A stretch of DNA of 64,000 bases, taken from assembly GCA_000711775.1 (NCBI GenBank), contig ARYC01000056.1, forward strand, positions 124,001-188,000, written 5' to 3'. Shown piece after piece: positions 12,311-24,167 of this stretch (within the stretch, counting starts at the first letter, position 1; each line of letters starts with the position of its first letter). The translations under genes were made by a program, and so were the position numbers. The DNA comes from Oxytricha trifallax. Taxonomy: Eukaryota > Ciliophora > Spirotrichea > Sporadotrichida > Oxytrichidae. The notes beneath the pieces were generated by a model, which saw only the letters and a program-made list of their open reading frames with translations, made no database searches and was not told the DNA's origin.

Positions 12311-12727
12311 ATTGTAGAAATACATTTGAATTTGGAAAATTAATTTTAATTAAAATAAATATAATTCAAAATCTTGGCAGTTATAGTTGGCCAATTTAAA
12401 CGATCTTGGGCTCATTCGATAGAGAATTCAAAATTAGCTGGACTTTATTATTGGCGGTACTATTTTATCGCATCCCTGGAGCGAGATAATTTCACTTTAA
12501 TGTGAGGGCATAATTTAATGAATTTAGAGGTGTTTAATTAAAGTGAAGTTATCTCGCTCCAGGGATGCGATAAAATAGTACCGCCAATAATAAAGTCCAG
12601 CTAATTTTGAATTCTCTATCGAATGAGCCCAAGATCGTTTAAATTGGCCAACTATAACTGCCAAGATTTTGAATTATATTTATTTTAATTAAAATTAATT
12701 TTCCAAATTCAAATGTATTTCTACAAT
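12311..12727. repeat. Foldback repeat, 190-bp arms, 37-bp spacer
   Basis: 12311-12500 and 12538-12727 are inverted copies that differ at about one base near the inner edge. The inner half is richer in GC (CGCATCCCTGGAGCGAG) than the surrounding DNA. There is no ORF. It behaves like a MITE-type foldback or a recent inverted duplication. Terminal duplications are not obvious. Confidence 0.9.
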
Positions 12728-12734
12728 AATAATC

Positions 12735-13650
12735 AAATTATTTACGAAAATATGCAAAAATCGTGAATAGTATAGAATTTGAATTTGAATTGTAATCATT
12801 TAAATATATATCTTTACATATTATTCTAAAATATGTCATATTTCTTCGACAATCAACATAAGTAAAGTTTGAATGCATTTTGACAAAACATTTCAATTAT
12901 AAAACTTAGGATCATATTTAGTTGCTACTTGATAAATGATTCCAAATAACATCTACATATTAAAAGATTTTATAGGGATTTTGGAATGGATTAGGGTTTA
13001 GACATTAGTAATTTAAGTTAGAATAATTAGCAAATTTATATATGATTCACACAAAAATAACTATTGAGTTAAGTGACAGTTCTCTGAACTTTATGTTTCT
13101 TATGTGATATCTTATTATATTAATGATAATTCATTTGTTTCATGCTTGATTTGAGCAGTGCTTAAAAGACTCTCAACTAATCTTCTTTTATATAAATTCT
13201 TTTTATTATTTGCTTGAAATTTAACTATTTTTACAGCTAGGACAATTCCATTTTAGACTTCGTTCTATAATGTTAATGATTTTTTTTACACATATTTACC
13301 ATGAAAAACTCTCTTTCTAACCAAAATTAAATACTAAAAAAACCAGTAGGTTCCTTACTCTTTTCTAAAGAGGAATTGAGAAAAAAAAGGTAACTTAAAA
13401 GAAGGAGATTTGTCATTTTATATTGAATATTTTTCCTAAAATGCTGCTAGATAAGAATAATCATTGAGGATCAATAAATAAAACAATATAACTTTATTGG
13501 AAGTACTTAGATTTATACCCATAATTTTAATTTAAATTTTAGTACAAGTACAATTAAATTGAATTGGGGGAATTAAAATAAAATTAGCAGGCTTTGTTGA
13601 ATGATTTAAAATCAAATAAGTTTAACATATCACTGTTTAATACTAAAATA
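12735..13650. other. AT-rich, no gene seen
   Basis: No frame of interest under the ciliate code and no repeat structure that I can see. Confidence 0.5.
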
Positions 13651-13654
13651 AAAC

Positions 13655-14270
13655 CATCAATTTTAGTCGTGATGTAGACGTATCTGAGAGAGTTGACGTG
13701 GCAAACTTCCGTGAAGTGGCAGTCAAAAAGTAGAAAACTCCGAAAAAATTCAGTCTCGCTATTACCTAGTCTTCTCCCAAAATCAAGATGTCACCACAGT
13801 TTGTACCTGGGGACAGAGCTCGTGGAATCCAACTGAGTAAGAGAAGATGGAAAAAAACGCTTACCGGTCCCACCGCTGCTGGGAAACGTAATCCCTATCA
13901 TTTCGCTATGGTAGCTTCAACACCCTAACCCGGTGTGGGAGAAAAATCCTTATCGTTGGCTTCGATGGTTTCCGTCTTCTCACATTCAAAGGCATAGCGT
14001 ACCTTCATCCTGCTCCCTATTACCTAGGAAACTGAACTCAAGCCAGGTAACTCATCTATACAGGAAAATCCTTAGCGTGCAGACGACTCGAGGAGTCTAG
14101 GATCTGACAGATTGAACCCCGCCGACTGGTCCTTCATGCGTTGCGCCCAGCAACCCCCTACCTGCCCTCGGTAGGCCTTAGTGTATTAGAAAGCTCTATT
14201 AGAGAGTCTCCGGCCTCGGACCCCTGTGGGTCACCCTATCCTTATAACTTTCTAATTTAATAATTATTAG
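13655..14270 (+). repeat. Dispersed GC-rich repeat, copy 1
   Basis: This about 600-bp block is homologous to the reverse complement of 50885-51370. Shared stretches include CTTATCGTTGGCTTC, CCCTATTACCTAGGAA (one mismatch in copy 2) and TATTAGAAAGC. No coding frame is kept between the copies, so it is probably non-coding or a non-autonomous mobile repeat. It ends about 120 bp before the TBE copy A terminus. Confidence 0.75.
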
Positions 14271-14519
14271 CAGGCCTTTAATAGTGAAGATTCTAAAACA
14301 TTTCATCTCAAGTGAGAATAAATCAACTTTCAGAAGATTTATTTATTACTTGAATTTAATGTCTAAAGTTAAAGTGGAGTAAATTAGCTTCAATCAAAAC
14401 CCCAAAACCCCTTAATGAGGTTTATAAGTGCTTTGATTTGTAGGGAATTTGTTAGGGGTTGGGGTTATTAATAGATTTTAATGTGAAATTTATAGTAAAT
14501 GTATTTAATTTAATCACTC

Positions 14520-15956
14520 AAAATGCACTTTAGGATCATGTGGCAGAGGCCTGAAGTTTATCTTACTTAACCACAACTCTATCTGCTATATTGATATGTC
14601 TGATCTTGATTTGGTTTTACTATTATTGACTCTGCCATTTGTTTCATTGATTGAGATACTCTTGTTTTGTCAATAAATTGCTTTATTCTTTGTTTGGCAT
14701 CCCTCTCGCACCTTGTAGAGTAGTATTCATTGCGCGGCATATCGCACTCTATGATTATTGCTGCCATAGCCCACACATCCCATTGAAAGTCACCATCTCT
14801 CCAGTCTTCTCTTTCTGGATAATAGCCTGGAGTTCCCATAACACTTCCAAGCCTTGATACTTCCACTCTTAATGATCTGTTGAAATCAATAATTGTTACT
14901 GTAACGGGTGAAAAGTTCAACATTATATTCTCAGGCTTGAGATCCCTGTGAACAAAGCCTAACTTATGAAGTTCTTTGATACCTTGAATAGCTTAGGTTG
15001 CTATTAATGCAAGCTATCTATGATTTCTTTGATCAGATATGAAATCTCTGAGTGTCATTTCAAAGAGTGGTAGTCGAAAGCCACATGATCTTTGGCTAGG
15101 AGAACAGCATCTAGCTTTATTAAGTATTTGCACTCTTTAAACTTAGCCTGAGTGAGTACTTAATACTCATTAGTAAACTCATTTAATATTTATCATCACT
15201 AAGGAGATAGTTGAAAGGATATACCTTGTAACCATACTGATGATCCTTAACAACTTTCTTGTCATAGGAGTCCTCCAGAATTAGGTAGCTTTAGAGAGAA
15301 GTATCTAAATCAACCTATGCTAGTACTGGAATTTTCTTGTATTAAATCTTAATCATGATTTTAGTGACCTCTGATGCTAAGAGGTTGCGTACAATCCTCA
15401 CATACTCTGATTCGCTTGCTTGTTAAAGCTCAGCAGCTTAAAGAGTTCCCTTGCTTTTCTTTTGTTGAGCAACTTCAGTTGAGTGTCTTAATCTTCAACT
15501 TCTATCTCTTTTTGTGGGCTTTTAAAAGATGCTTCTTTAAATCTCTTGTATGAGAGTACTGCTTATGGCACTCAAAGCAATCATACTTTCCATCAACTTT
15601 GTCATGCTTTAAGTAAACAGTAGGCTTAGCTTCCTTATGGACCTTCATATGCCTGTACCAGCTAGACTTATAAGTGAAGTCTCTTTCACACTTCTCACAA
15701 AAAAATACTTCAACTTCATCTGCTTACATAGAAACTTCATTTCTAACTTTCTCCTCCTCTCTGTCTCCGACACACTTGTTTGCCATTAATTTTCTATATT
15801 AATTTCTATTTTAATAACAGAGAACTCAAGTGATATCTCTGGTTGTTCTTTAAGTGAGTTCATCTCACAGCTATCACACTTATTATTGCTGCCAAAGGTA
15901 AGTCTCATTTAGTTTTATGGAAGTGCTGTTGTTTTTCTTAAAATGTTAGCGCTCAT
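14520..15956 (-). pseudogene. TBE 57-kDa zinc-finger/kinase gene, copy A
   Basis: This is the homologue of the intact gene at 61786-63234. It starts MSANILRK, like MSANLLRR there. Two C2H2 fingers follow (CEKCERDFTYKSSWYRH and CFECHKQYSHTRDLKKH), then a protein-kinase domain with a GTPGYYPERE activation-segment end. Frame changes occur near the N-terminus (around 15740) and in the middle (around 15140), so the gene is interrupted as written. The last frame runs on toward the TBE end. It shares a divergent intergenic region with the 22-kDa gene. Confidence 0.85.
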
Positions 15957-16134
15957 ATTTAAATTTGAATTTAAAATTATAAAACTGCCTCTATAACTGA
16001 GAGCTAATATGAGAGCTTTGCAAGTCTACAAGTTTCAAGGGAGGTTCTTGGAGTACTAGAGAAGAAATATGAGTGTTAAGAGAAGATCCAGCTCTAAATA
16101 TGGGTGAGGAAGTAACCATTTTTACTTTCAATAA

Positions 16135-16316
16135 TAAGTTGATTATAGACGTACAGATTTAGGAGGTGCACTTAATTAAGTACGTACTGCTTTAGGAGGA
16201 TTTTTGTGATTTTATGATTAAAATTAGGGTGCTCCTAATTAAGTACTAGCTTTAATTAATTCTCCTAATAAAGTACTAGCATTTTAGGAGCTGCTCCTAA
16301 TTAAGTACGTACCAAT
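16135..16316. promoter_or_regulatory. Repeated palindromic motifs between divergent TBE genes
   Basis: Copies of TCCTAATTAAGTAC or close variants occur at least four times, some extended to AATTAAGTACGTAC, together with TTTAGGAGG. The block lies between the starts of the 57-kDa and 22-kDa genes. The matching interval in copy D (61290-61600) has a similar arrangement built on AGGAGGTCCTCC and AAATTAAGTTCAAAC. A shared promoter or a binding site for an element-encoded protein is plausible. Confidence 0.5.
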
Positions 16317-16520
16317 TTAAATTTAAAAATATGGAACTATAACAGTAGAAATTGATATCAATCTCTCAAGTTTGAAAGAAGTTCTCAAAACCTTCTCCAT
16401 ATCCTTCTAAGAGGTTGACCTCCTATAGGATGCCCATATTTAATAGTAGGTTTTACTGATATATATAATAGAAATCAATAAACTTAAATTTGAATATCAT
16501 TTCTTAGATCTGTAAACAAG

Positions 16521-17306
16521 ATGGAGTCAATGAATGATGCAATGAAAAGAGTGCAAGCACAAGAATTAATTCAAAGATTTAGAAGCAAGGTGTATTTGCA
16601 TCGCTACCTGGTGCAGCAAGGTAATGAACTCATAGTAACTAATCTTGATTATGTAGTTGGTTTGTTCCTCCCAACGATGGAAGGTACTAAAATTTCATTT
16701 CTAAGAGCAATACTCTGCGAAGAGAAGAAAGCTTTGAAAAATTAAGATGTAAAGTTTGCAGAGATTCCAAACTATCCAGAGATTTCAGTGACTAACTTAT
16801 ATGATGATCTATAAACGACCCAGAGGTTTCGCAGTACCTTCCCACTAAAAAGCAGTTGTCAAACAAACTACCTGAAAGAAACTATTTCTTTGGCATACTT
16901 GCAACAATTAAAGGTGATTACTTGAAAGAAATTATTAAAGAATCTCATAAGAAAAGGTACAGCATCTCTTCGGAAGATAAGGACAAACAAGGGATCAAGA
17001 TAAGTGAGAGCTGGCTATCAGAGCTGCAGAAGCACCCTTATATTTCAAGTAAGATTTGTAGCTTAACTCTTTAGAAAAATCTGGTACTGGCATCTCTTGA
17101 TGAACGAATAGAGCAAGCTTCACAGAGAGCGAAAGTCGCAGACAAAGTATGAAGTTAGCAAGAGACTTTATTCAAATATTAAGCCTCCAGAGTAAATGAA
17201 TATAGATGCTGGAGCTGACAGCAAGAGAAGAAACTTAGGAGGAGGGAAGCAAGAAGTAGAAGAAAAGAAAGAGAAGCCAGCTCCCTCTAAAGAATTCTAA
17301 ATGTGA
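16521..17306 (+). pseudogene. TBE 22-kDa protein gene, copy A
   Basis: It opens MESMNDAMKRVQAQELIQRF, as in copy D. A core motif EIPNYPEISVTNLYDD is followed by LSNKLPERNYFFGILATIKG and a basic, acidic tail that stops at TGA 17304-17306. There is a frame change in the middle near 16810 and another near 17150. The protein has no assigned biochemical role. Relatives occur in elements N1 and N2, see there. It converges with the transposase gene, whose stop lies only 10 bp away. Confidence 0.85.
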
Positions 17307-17315
17307 CTTATATAT

Positions 17316-18340
17316 TCATTAACTTAACTACAAAACTTATTTATATACATTCACTCTCCCTTCTTTAACACACTTTTAAGCCAACAAATTATCTACTCTC
17401 TTCGCTGAGCTTTTAATAAAGTCTACTGTTTCGATAGGTATGTCATGCATCAAGTGATATAGCAGCAGTTTCTTGTAATGACCTTTTAATATTCCCCAGT
17501 AGAACTCAATTCCATTAAACTATGGACGTAAGGTACGTTGAACACTGGCGTTATTCTAAGTTGTACATAACTCTTCCTTAATTCTTTAGTCTTATGAACA
17601 GAGAGATTATCAACAAACAGTATAATCTCTTAGTCAGGGTACTTCTCCCTCAGCTGTTCTAAGAACTTAATATACTGATCTGTCTTAATAGAGCGAGGAT
17701 GAATAAGATAAGTTTCTAAACCAGCATCCTCGCTAATACCTCCAAGAATTGCCATTGTTTATACCTTGACTTTCTAGTCATATACTTCTATGTTGCTATG
17801 TCTCTTATACCAAGACTTCTAGATGAAAGTGTTGAATGTAAACACAGCCTCATCAGCATGAATAAACTTAATATTATTCTAATAGGCTCTCTGCATTTAA
17901 TTATAAATATAATTTAAGTTGTTGATGTAAAATGGCAGAAAGAAATCAATCACTCTCTTGATACGATTAACACCTTTGTAAGAAATACAATTTCGTTTAT
18001 AGATGTTGGCTATAGACTAAGCAGAGATCTTCAACTCAGGGAACTGGCGATGAAACATAGTAGCTCGTTAGTCGAAAGAGAAGTGAGCCCAATACTTCAA
18101 AGTTTTATCATTAATAAGATAGTCAATATGCTTCTATTGAAACTTTGACTTCCTCTAAGGCATAGAATTCAGCTATTATTGCTTAAGTTATACTGCTATA
18201 AGGCAGTAGGAGCGAACAGTTGAAGGACTTCGCTTTAAGAGCAGTGCAATTGACTTATAATTAAGTACTGGTTTGACTTACTCACTGTATAAATCACATC
18301 CAAATCGCAGTTTAAACACTAAATCTATATAAACCAAAAA
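17316..18340 (-). pseudogene. TBE 42-kDa transposase (DD34E), copy A
   Basis: The frame from the 5' break YIDLVFKLRFGCDLYSEQ runs through IHADEAVFTFN (first Asp), ILFVDNLSVHK (second Asp) and NGIEFYWGILK (Glu). It ends VYKQVLQLSQ and TGA. Many TAA/TAG codons sit where copy D also has Gln. One frame change lies just before the Glu segment, near 17525. The first about 20 codons are separated from the rest: MRDKNSKLLGSIYDGG is at about 24800-24850, across inserted element N1. This places the insertion inside the coding region. Confidence 0.9.
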
Positions 18341-18429
18341 ACCCCCTCGTTATCTCTTCAACAAAGTATTATAAGTAATAAAGTAATCAAATATAACTAA
18401 AGTAAATGAGTACGCTATAAAATTGAGCA

Positions 18430-19835
18430 TCAATCGTCAGCTTGTTCATCAACCAAAATAAACTGCTTGCTAATGCCGTCGTAGAGGTACTAATTATTCC
18501 CTATTTTTAAAAATTAAATCTTAGGATCATGCTAATTGTATTTCTATATAGCATCTTAAATACTTGTAGGATTCTGAGCATTTGAGCTATAAATATTTTG
18601 TTATTAAATTTGTGGTTATATAAATGGTTATGATTGTTGCTATTGAACTGAAGTAACTTATTCTCTTTTTTGCATTAATGAACGCTTTTAAATGTTAGTT
18701 ACTCGAGTATTTATTATTTTAATATTTTCATGAATTATGTTAATGTTTTTAGTAATGTTTTCTTTGCACTCTTCAATCGCCTCATTGAAAGTGTCTACTA
18801 CACACTTTAGTTTTTTCTAGACATCTGCAATATTTATTTCTAGTAGATTTACTTATTCACTATCTTAGGCTGTTAGGATTTTTAAGGTATCTTCCATATT
18901 CTTAACCATTAGTTGAATCCTTTATTGTTTTTTGAAGCTTCACTATTTAGTCATTGATCCTTCTAACATTTCTTGCCATTGACTTTTACGTGGCAACACC
19001 AAGAGTGGGTGCTACTTTTTTGATATCTTCAACTAATATCTAGAATGTCTGCTAAATTTCCTCGCGTCCTTCAGCAACTTCCCTTGATATTTATTCATAA
19101 TCAACAGATTTTAACAAAGACTCCAACTTTGTAACTCTATCACAAGATTCCTTAATTTGGTATGTTAAATTTTGAAATTGTGGAGTTTATAATAACTCTG
19201 GTACCTATTTAAGTATCATATTACTTATATCATCCCGAGCTTTCTACGTAAGCTCCCCTAACTTTTTCTCAATTAGCTCATCAATTTAGTTAAGCTCAGG
19301 GAATGTTGTGACGCTATGTATTTGCGAAAATTCCGTCTCTGTGTGTTTCAAGTCAGATTACAGTGATTAATAGTCCATTCCTGTGATAATGCTTTGGTCT
19401 TCGTTCTTTGAAGGAGTTAATGATGTTTGGCTTTGGTTCGAATTACCATCAATTTTCTGTTCTCCCTAACATGTAGAAGATTTTGTATTTTTCTTATTAG
19501 AATTTTTCTTCCTTTTATTTGTTGGAGTTGCGGCTTTGCTATCAGACTTTCTCGAGTTGAGGGTAGAAACTAGCCAATTTTTATGAATATTTATAGTATC
19601 AGCTCCAAATTTCTTTTTGAGCAAAATTTTGACATCCTCGTAGGTCTACTTCCCAAGTATACCTTTGCTTCTTAATATGGTCTAAGATCTTTTGCTTTGA
19701 TTCTTTTTACTTCAATTCCATAAGTTGCTCTTCATTGAAAAAATCAGCTGTGTATCCAGAGTTCTCATCACATTAATCTTCAGAAACTGGAGATTAAATT
19801 TTCTATTTTTGTTTAGCTTTTGATTTCTTCCCCAT
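18430..19835 (-). CDS. N1 lysine-rich coiled-coil protein, possible DNA-binding N-terminal domain
   Basis: It starts MGKKSKAKQKQKIQSPVSED. After about 60 residues a helix-rich segment (QTYEDVKILLKKKFGAD, then HKNWLV) resembles a small DNA-binding fold. A basic linker follows (KRKKNSNKKNTK), then about 200 residues of predicted coiled coil (SREVAEGREEIQQTFQILVE). A Q-rich hinge and a conserved-looking end (KIGNNQYLYDGISKQFILVD) precede TGA at 18430-18432. Two one-base frame changes are needed, near 19660 and 18870. MTA1 and MTA9 work with two small homeobox-like proteins in ciliates. Whether this plays such a part is speculation. It sits next to a gene for an MT-A70 partner-type protein only in the sense of sharing the element. 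Confidence 0.6.
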
Positions 19836-20047
19836 AAATTGTAAGTTATTACTAGTTAAAATGGCTTGCTTATATAGCATTTCGTGCTTCTATATTTAAC
19901 TTTGCTGAAAGCCCATACTTATTCTTTGTTTTATATTATTAGTAACAATTGATAAAGCTATTTTAAAAGCACCTACTCTAAGATTACTATTTTAATATTG
20001 TTGATTCATAAGTTTATTTCCTATAAAATTCCAAAATATGAAAAATT

Positions 20048-20172
20048 CTAACAAACTATCACAAAGTATTACAAAGTAAAACAATTTGTTTTATCAATCA
20101 TTGATAAACATAAATTTAGTAATTAAAATGAAATCCAATATATTTAAAAATTACTCTAACAAACTCTCACAA
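20048..20172. promoter_or_regulatory. Repeated AACAAACTNTCACAA motif upstream of N1 coiled-coil gene
   Basis: AACAAACTATCACAAAG at about 20050 and AACAAACTCTCACAA at about 20157 are near-identical. A related sequence occurs in inverse near 21485-21505, between the 22-kDa-like and transposase starts. Their place in the two intergenic regions suggests a shared regulator or transposase binding site. Confidence 0.35.
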
Positions 20173-20384
20173 TTTCTAATTTTATGTTAGTTTATCAGCA
20201 GTGAATTATATCTATATCTATATTCTAAACAAACTTAGTTGTTCATTAAAACAATCAGATACATAAAAATACGAAAGACTTTCTAAAATGACTGATTTCT
20301 ACTCAATATCGAGTAGTTGAACTGTGTGAAGTACTTTAATTTTATTTTGGATGAATTTTCTAAATATTTTAGATAATTTTGTTG

Positions 20385-20430
20385 CGTGATTTTATCACCA
20401 TGTGGTGGTGATTTTTTCCCGTCTAATAAA
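20385..20430. repeat. Hairpin repeat, copy 1 (ATTTTATCACC..GGTGAT..CCCGTC)
   Basis: GTTGCG, ATTTTATCACC, a short loop and GGTGGTGATTTTTTCCCGTC recur at 24671-24715 in the same orientation. The pair encloses the 22-kDa-like, transposase and MT-A70 genes. It folds into a short stem. Confidence 0.6.
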
Positions 20431-20587
20431 AATCTTTGGAAAAATCCTTTAAATAACTCTGCTTTCTAATGATTTCAATCATGTAGAAAACATAAAAAGG
20501 CTGCTTTAAAAAATCAAAAATCCTATTTATAAAATTAATTAAGTTAAGCTAAAGAAGAATAACCTTCAAACCTAAAAGCTAATTGTC

Positions 20588-21413
20588 TCAAATCATAAAG
20601 TTATTATTCTATTGAATAGGCTGCTAATTCAATAGGTTGCCTTCTTAGTCAATGACTCTACCATCGTGAAGTTGCATCACGAGCTACTTATAATTGACAA
20701 GCTCATCTATCTAACCTCTTAAGTCATTCATTTCGTCTCTTACGTTGGTTTTGCTCCATAAATTTGTGTTTAGACTTTGACCCAATGTGGAGACTAGCTT
20801 TCTACTCTTCCTAGTTATTTTGCCTGGATTTTCTTTTAGTACTTTGTTTTAATAAGAAGGCAGATCTACCCTTGTTTACTAAATTTGAGTTAAAGTATAA
20901 ACTTGACTTACCACTGTAACTAATTGAATTGTTGAGGGCATCTAAAAATTAGGGCTCATGTGTACTATATTGTTTTGTGTATTATCTAGCCTAGCTCGTC
21001 TTTATTCCTTGGCTCTCAAAATCATCTAGTTAATTCCTTCAGTGTCAAGAGTCAAGAGAATATCAGTGATCCGCTTTTTATCTAAATGGAGCCAATCCAT
21101 TTAATCTGGCAAATACTTCAATATTGAGGGCTTGTCTTCAGCATACGATAAAAAATCGTCAGCAGTAAATCCCTCAATCTGGGGGATAGCAGAAAAAATC
21201 ACATCGCTTCTTTTCAAAACTATAACAAAGTCTAACAAACTATAGTACCTCTTTCTACCCTGTGAGAATACTTCTAAAAAAGTAAATATTAGAGCAGTTG
21301 AGTTTAGGAAAGTATGCCCCACACTCTTAAGTCAAAAAGTCGTAGAGTTCTTTCTTAGAACCTATTTTAGATCTAACTTCACTAACATGAACGCCCTACA
21401 GATTGTTGTTCAT
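20588..21413 (-). CDS. N1 22-kDa-like protein
   Basis: It starts MNNNLQGVHVSEVRSKIGSK. The core (IPQIEGFTADDFLSYAEDKP, then YLPD..KKRITDILLTLDTE) aligns by eye with the TBE 22-kDa core (IPNYPEISVTNLYDD, then LPERNYFFGILATIK). The C-terminal third is basic and ends QQPIQQNNNFMI before TGA. One frame change near 21330 is required between the N-terminal and core parts. TAA/TAG occur repeatedly in frame as Gln. It diverges from the transposase across about 190 bp. The function is unknown, but its recurrence with DD34E transposases implies a role in transposition. Confidence 0.65.
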
Positions 21414-21600
21414 CGTGCCTTATTAAATATAAATACTTTTATTTTTTATTATTAAGTTTAATTAATATATTTGAGATAATAATTTGTTATAGTTTGTGAG
21501 AGTTTTAATCTCACTTAAATTTTTATTTTATATTGCCCTACAATGATTATTCTATATAGTATTAATTTTAAATTAAACTTAAAAATTATCAATACACAAT

Positions 21601-23198
21601 ATGGAGAAGTCTAATCCTCAGAACTTTAAATAATCAGACATAAGAGATTTTTTGCATTAAAGCAATTAGAGATAGCAGTCACAAGATGAGGAAGATGAGG
21701 TTTCACTTTAAGACTCTGTGAATGATGAGAATAACTAAGATGAGTTAGTTTACAGTAAAACAACTTGCTTGATGTCTCCTGGTGACATTGAAGTTAATAA
21801 TTAAAAGGTAATTTCTCTAACAATCTCTCACATTCAGAGATTAGAAGCGAGAGTATTACCCAACATAGAAAATTAAAAATTTAATACCTAAATTATTGAT
21901 CCCAAGAGAATTGGGAATACTATGGATGGGGAAAATAAGTAAACGAGCGCATTAAGTGACGAGTAAATTAATGCTTCTCTGTTGCTAATCCAAGAACTTA
22001 GTTAAAGGAGGTCCATGAAAAGCAATGCGATGAATAATGAATTTTAATTGTAAGTTCATAAGGAAAGCCCCCTCAATTTTCCTAATTAAGACATCCAACA
22101 GCATTCAGATAACTCTTGTGTAAGTAATTATAAAATTAATTTTAACCCTCCCTATTTTTATTATAGAGTTGTTAATGATCCAAGAAATTATTTAGATTCA
22201 CACAATAGATCTCCTGTGTTTGTAGCCTTATTAAGCATTTATACTTCAATCATGGATGTACCAAAAAATAATTAATGAAACGATTTAAAATCAACATTAC
22301 TTAAGTTAACAATGCTATTGATGATAGGAACGATAAGGCCATAAGAAAGAAAAATAATATTAAAAATTAGAAAATCTATTCGATAAAGTTAATAGAAAAT
22401 GCTATTAGTAAAATTAGGTAAAATTCGCAATAAATTATATCTGCTAAGTAAATTCAAAATCATTTGCACATCATGTTGAACTTCAGGGTACCTTTATAAA
22501 AAATCTGAAAGATTATTAAAAATGAAATTGGATATACTTATAAGAAAGTATATCACATTGATAAAAGATCAAATAACTTAGAATGTTTGAAGCAAAGATA
22601 ACTTGCTGCCAGCCATTATGCAAACTTTATGTGTTAAAATAAATTAATAATTAACATTGACGAGAGTGGAATATAAAGCTAAAGTTATTTAAGGAGAGCC
22701 TGGAGCATGAAGGGAGACCGCAACTATAATGATTAATTAATTAGATACTATGGAGTTAACATGATTGCAGCCGGAATTAGTGATGGTAGAGTTTATTATA
22801 CACTGAGCATTGGAAAGAACAATACGACAACGTTAATTTACTTTCTACTAGAAATAATTGAAAAATTAGATTAATGCTCTAATCAGTGGAGGATGAACAC
22901 TGTTTTTTTATTAGATAATGCTACATACCACAAAAGTGTTACTACACTCCAAAAATTAAGACTTTATAAAATATCTGTACTATATTTGGGGCCTTATCAA
23001 TTCAAAATGGCTCCTATAGAAAAACTATTTGCGGTAATCAAGAAGAATTAGAATCCTATTACTTAATCAACAAGTAAGGAGGAGTTTATAAAAACTCTCA
23101 CACAAAGTATCTAAAGCAAGAAATTTTCTTGGATGTAGAATTGTTATTACAGCTATCTTAAATTTGCTAAAGATGCAATGCTACAAAAAAAAATTTGA
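21601..23198 (+). CDS. N1 DD34E Tc1/IS630-type transposase
   Basis: It starts MEKSNPQNFKQSDIRDFLHQ. An acidic, Q-rich N-terminal region of about 200 residues is followed by a helix-turn-helix-like part. The catalytic core has Asp in INIDESGIQS, Asp in VFLLDNATYHK and Glu in MAPIEKLFAVIKK, with 34 residues between the last two. It ends AKDAMLQKKI, TGA. As written there is a frame change near 22275 and an in-frame TGA near 22508, where Trp would fit the helix. The copy is probably inactive or mis-sequenced. It converges with the MT-A70 gene, leaving 234 bp between their stops. Confidence 0.85.
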
Positions 23199-23432
23199 TA
23201 TTTGTTCCTGAAGAATTAAAAGCATTCTACTTTTTATGGAATGAATTTGACTTTTGAACAAAAAAATCTAACATTTATAGAAATTTATAAAACATGAATT
23301 TAGAATTAAAGAAGTTAAAATATACCTAATAAATTCTTTAACTTTAAGCTTTTAAAAAGCATTAGCTAATTCAAGAATGAATATTTGTAATTTATAAATA
23401 TTAAAATTAAAGTTAATTAATTAAATTAAAAT

Positions 23433-24167
23433 TCAATAAATATTTAAAATTGTCATCTAAGTATCTCCTACTATTTCATTGCCAACATGTACTGTGTGAG
23501 GCTTATCAGGGTGAGACCTTGTAAATATCTCCAACCTATACTGTTATGGGAAATTTTGGTCAATAATATCCCAGAATTCTTTTGGTTTCTCGGAATGCTA
23601 CTTTCTTACAGTCTCAATTTCTCTAGGAATTAAATCTAATATTTTTGAATCAATGTTGCCTTTTACTCCAACAAGGCAATACTCTATTGAATATTCTGGA
23701 TGCACACTATTGATCAAATTTCTTTAAGGTGTGAGCTTTACCAATTTAATAATCTTTTTAATTAAATATCCAAATAATTTTAACTGATTTGCACCATCTT
23801 TCTAAGAGTTGTGAAGTGTCCAATAAAATATGATTCCTTGCTCCTAAATTAAAGATAAAGGTATCTGTTTCAATCTGTGTATTGGTAAATATGAATAGGA
23901 TGTTGATTTTTAACCTTACCAAAGATTATCTTCAACAACTATGAAAAATAATCCACCTGTTAATTTAAGCATAGTTTTATGTAAGTTCTCCCAAAAATAA
24001 TCATTTCTAACATCGACTTGTAATACTATTGGTTCTGCTTTTGCCATTTTATCTGAAAAATACAACTCCCATTGACTACAAATGTAACCTCCTTTTATCT
24101 CATAAATAAATTCTGGAATTTTAAGTTCACTTAAATTTGGGTCTTTATCATGCTTTTAAAGCTTCAT
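23433..24167 (-). CDS. N1 MT-A70 family protein, non-catalytic (MTA9/METTL14-like)
   Basis: There are 244 codons with Gln at TAA/TAG. The order of motifs follows MT-A70: an IVLQVDVRND strand (METTL3 has QWIQCDIR), then the catalytic-motif strand VVEDNLW at residues 77-83 where active enzymes have DPPW. Next come IHRLKQIPLSLIQEQGIIFYW, matching the SD..I..IP stretch, and SIEYCLVGVKGN near the end. A final segment (LEIFTRSHPDKPHTVHVGNE) replaces the usual EIFGR..R.GW. Loss of DPPW points to a scaffold or RNA/DNA-binding partner such as MTA9 or METTL14. The ATG overlaps the TGA of the upstream zinc-finger ORF as ATGA. Confidence 0.8.
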
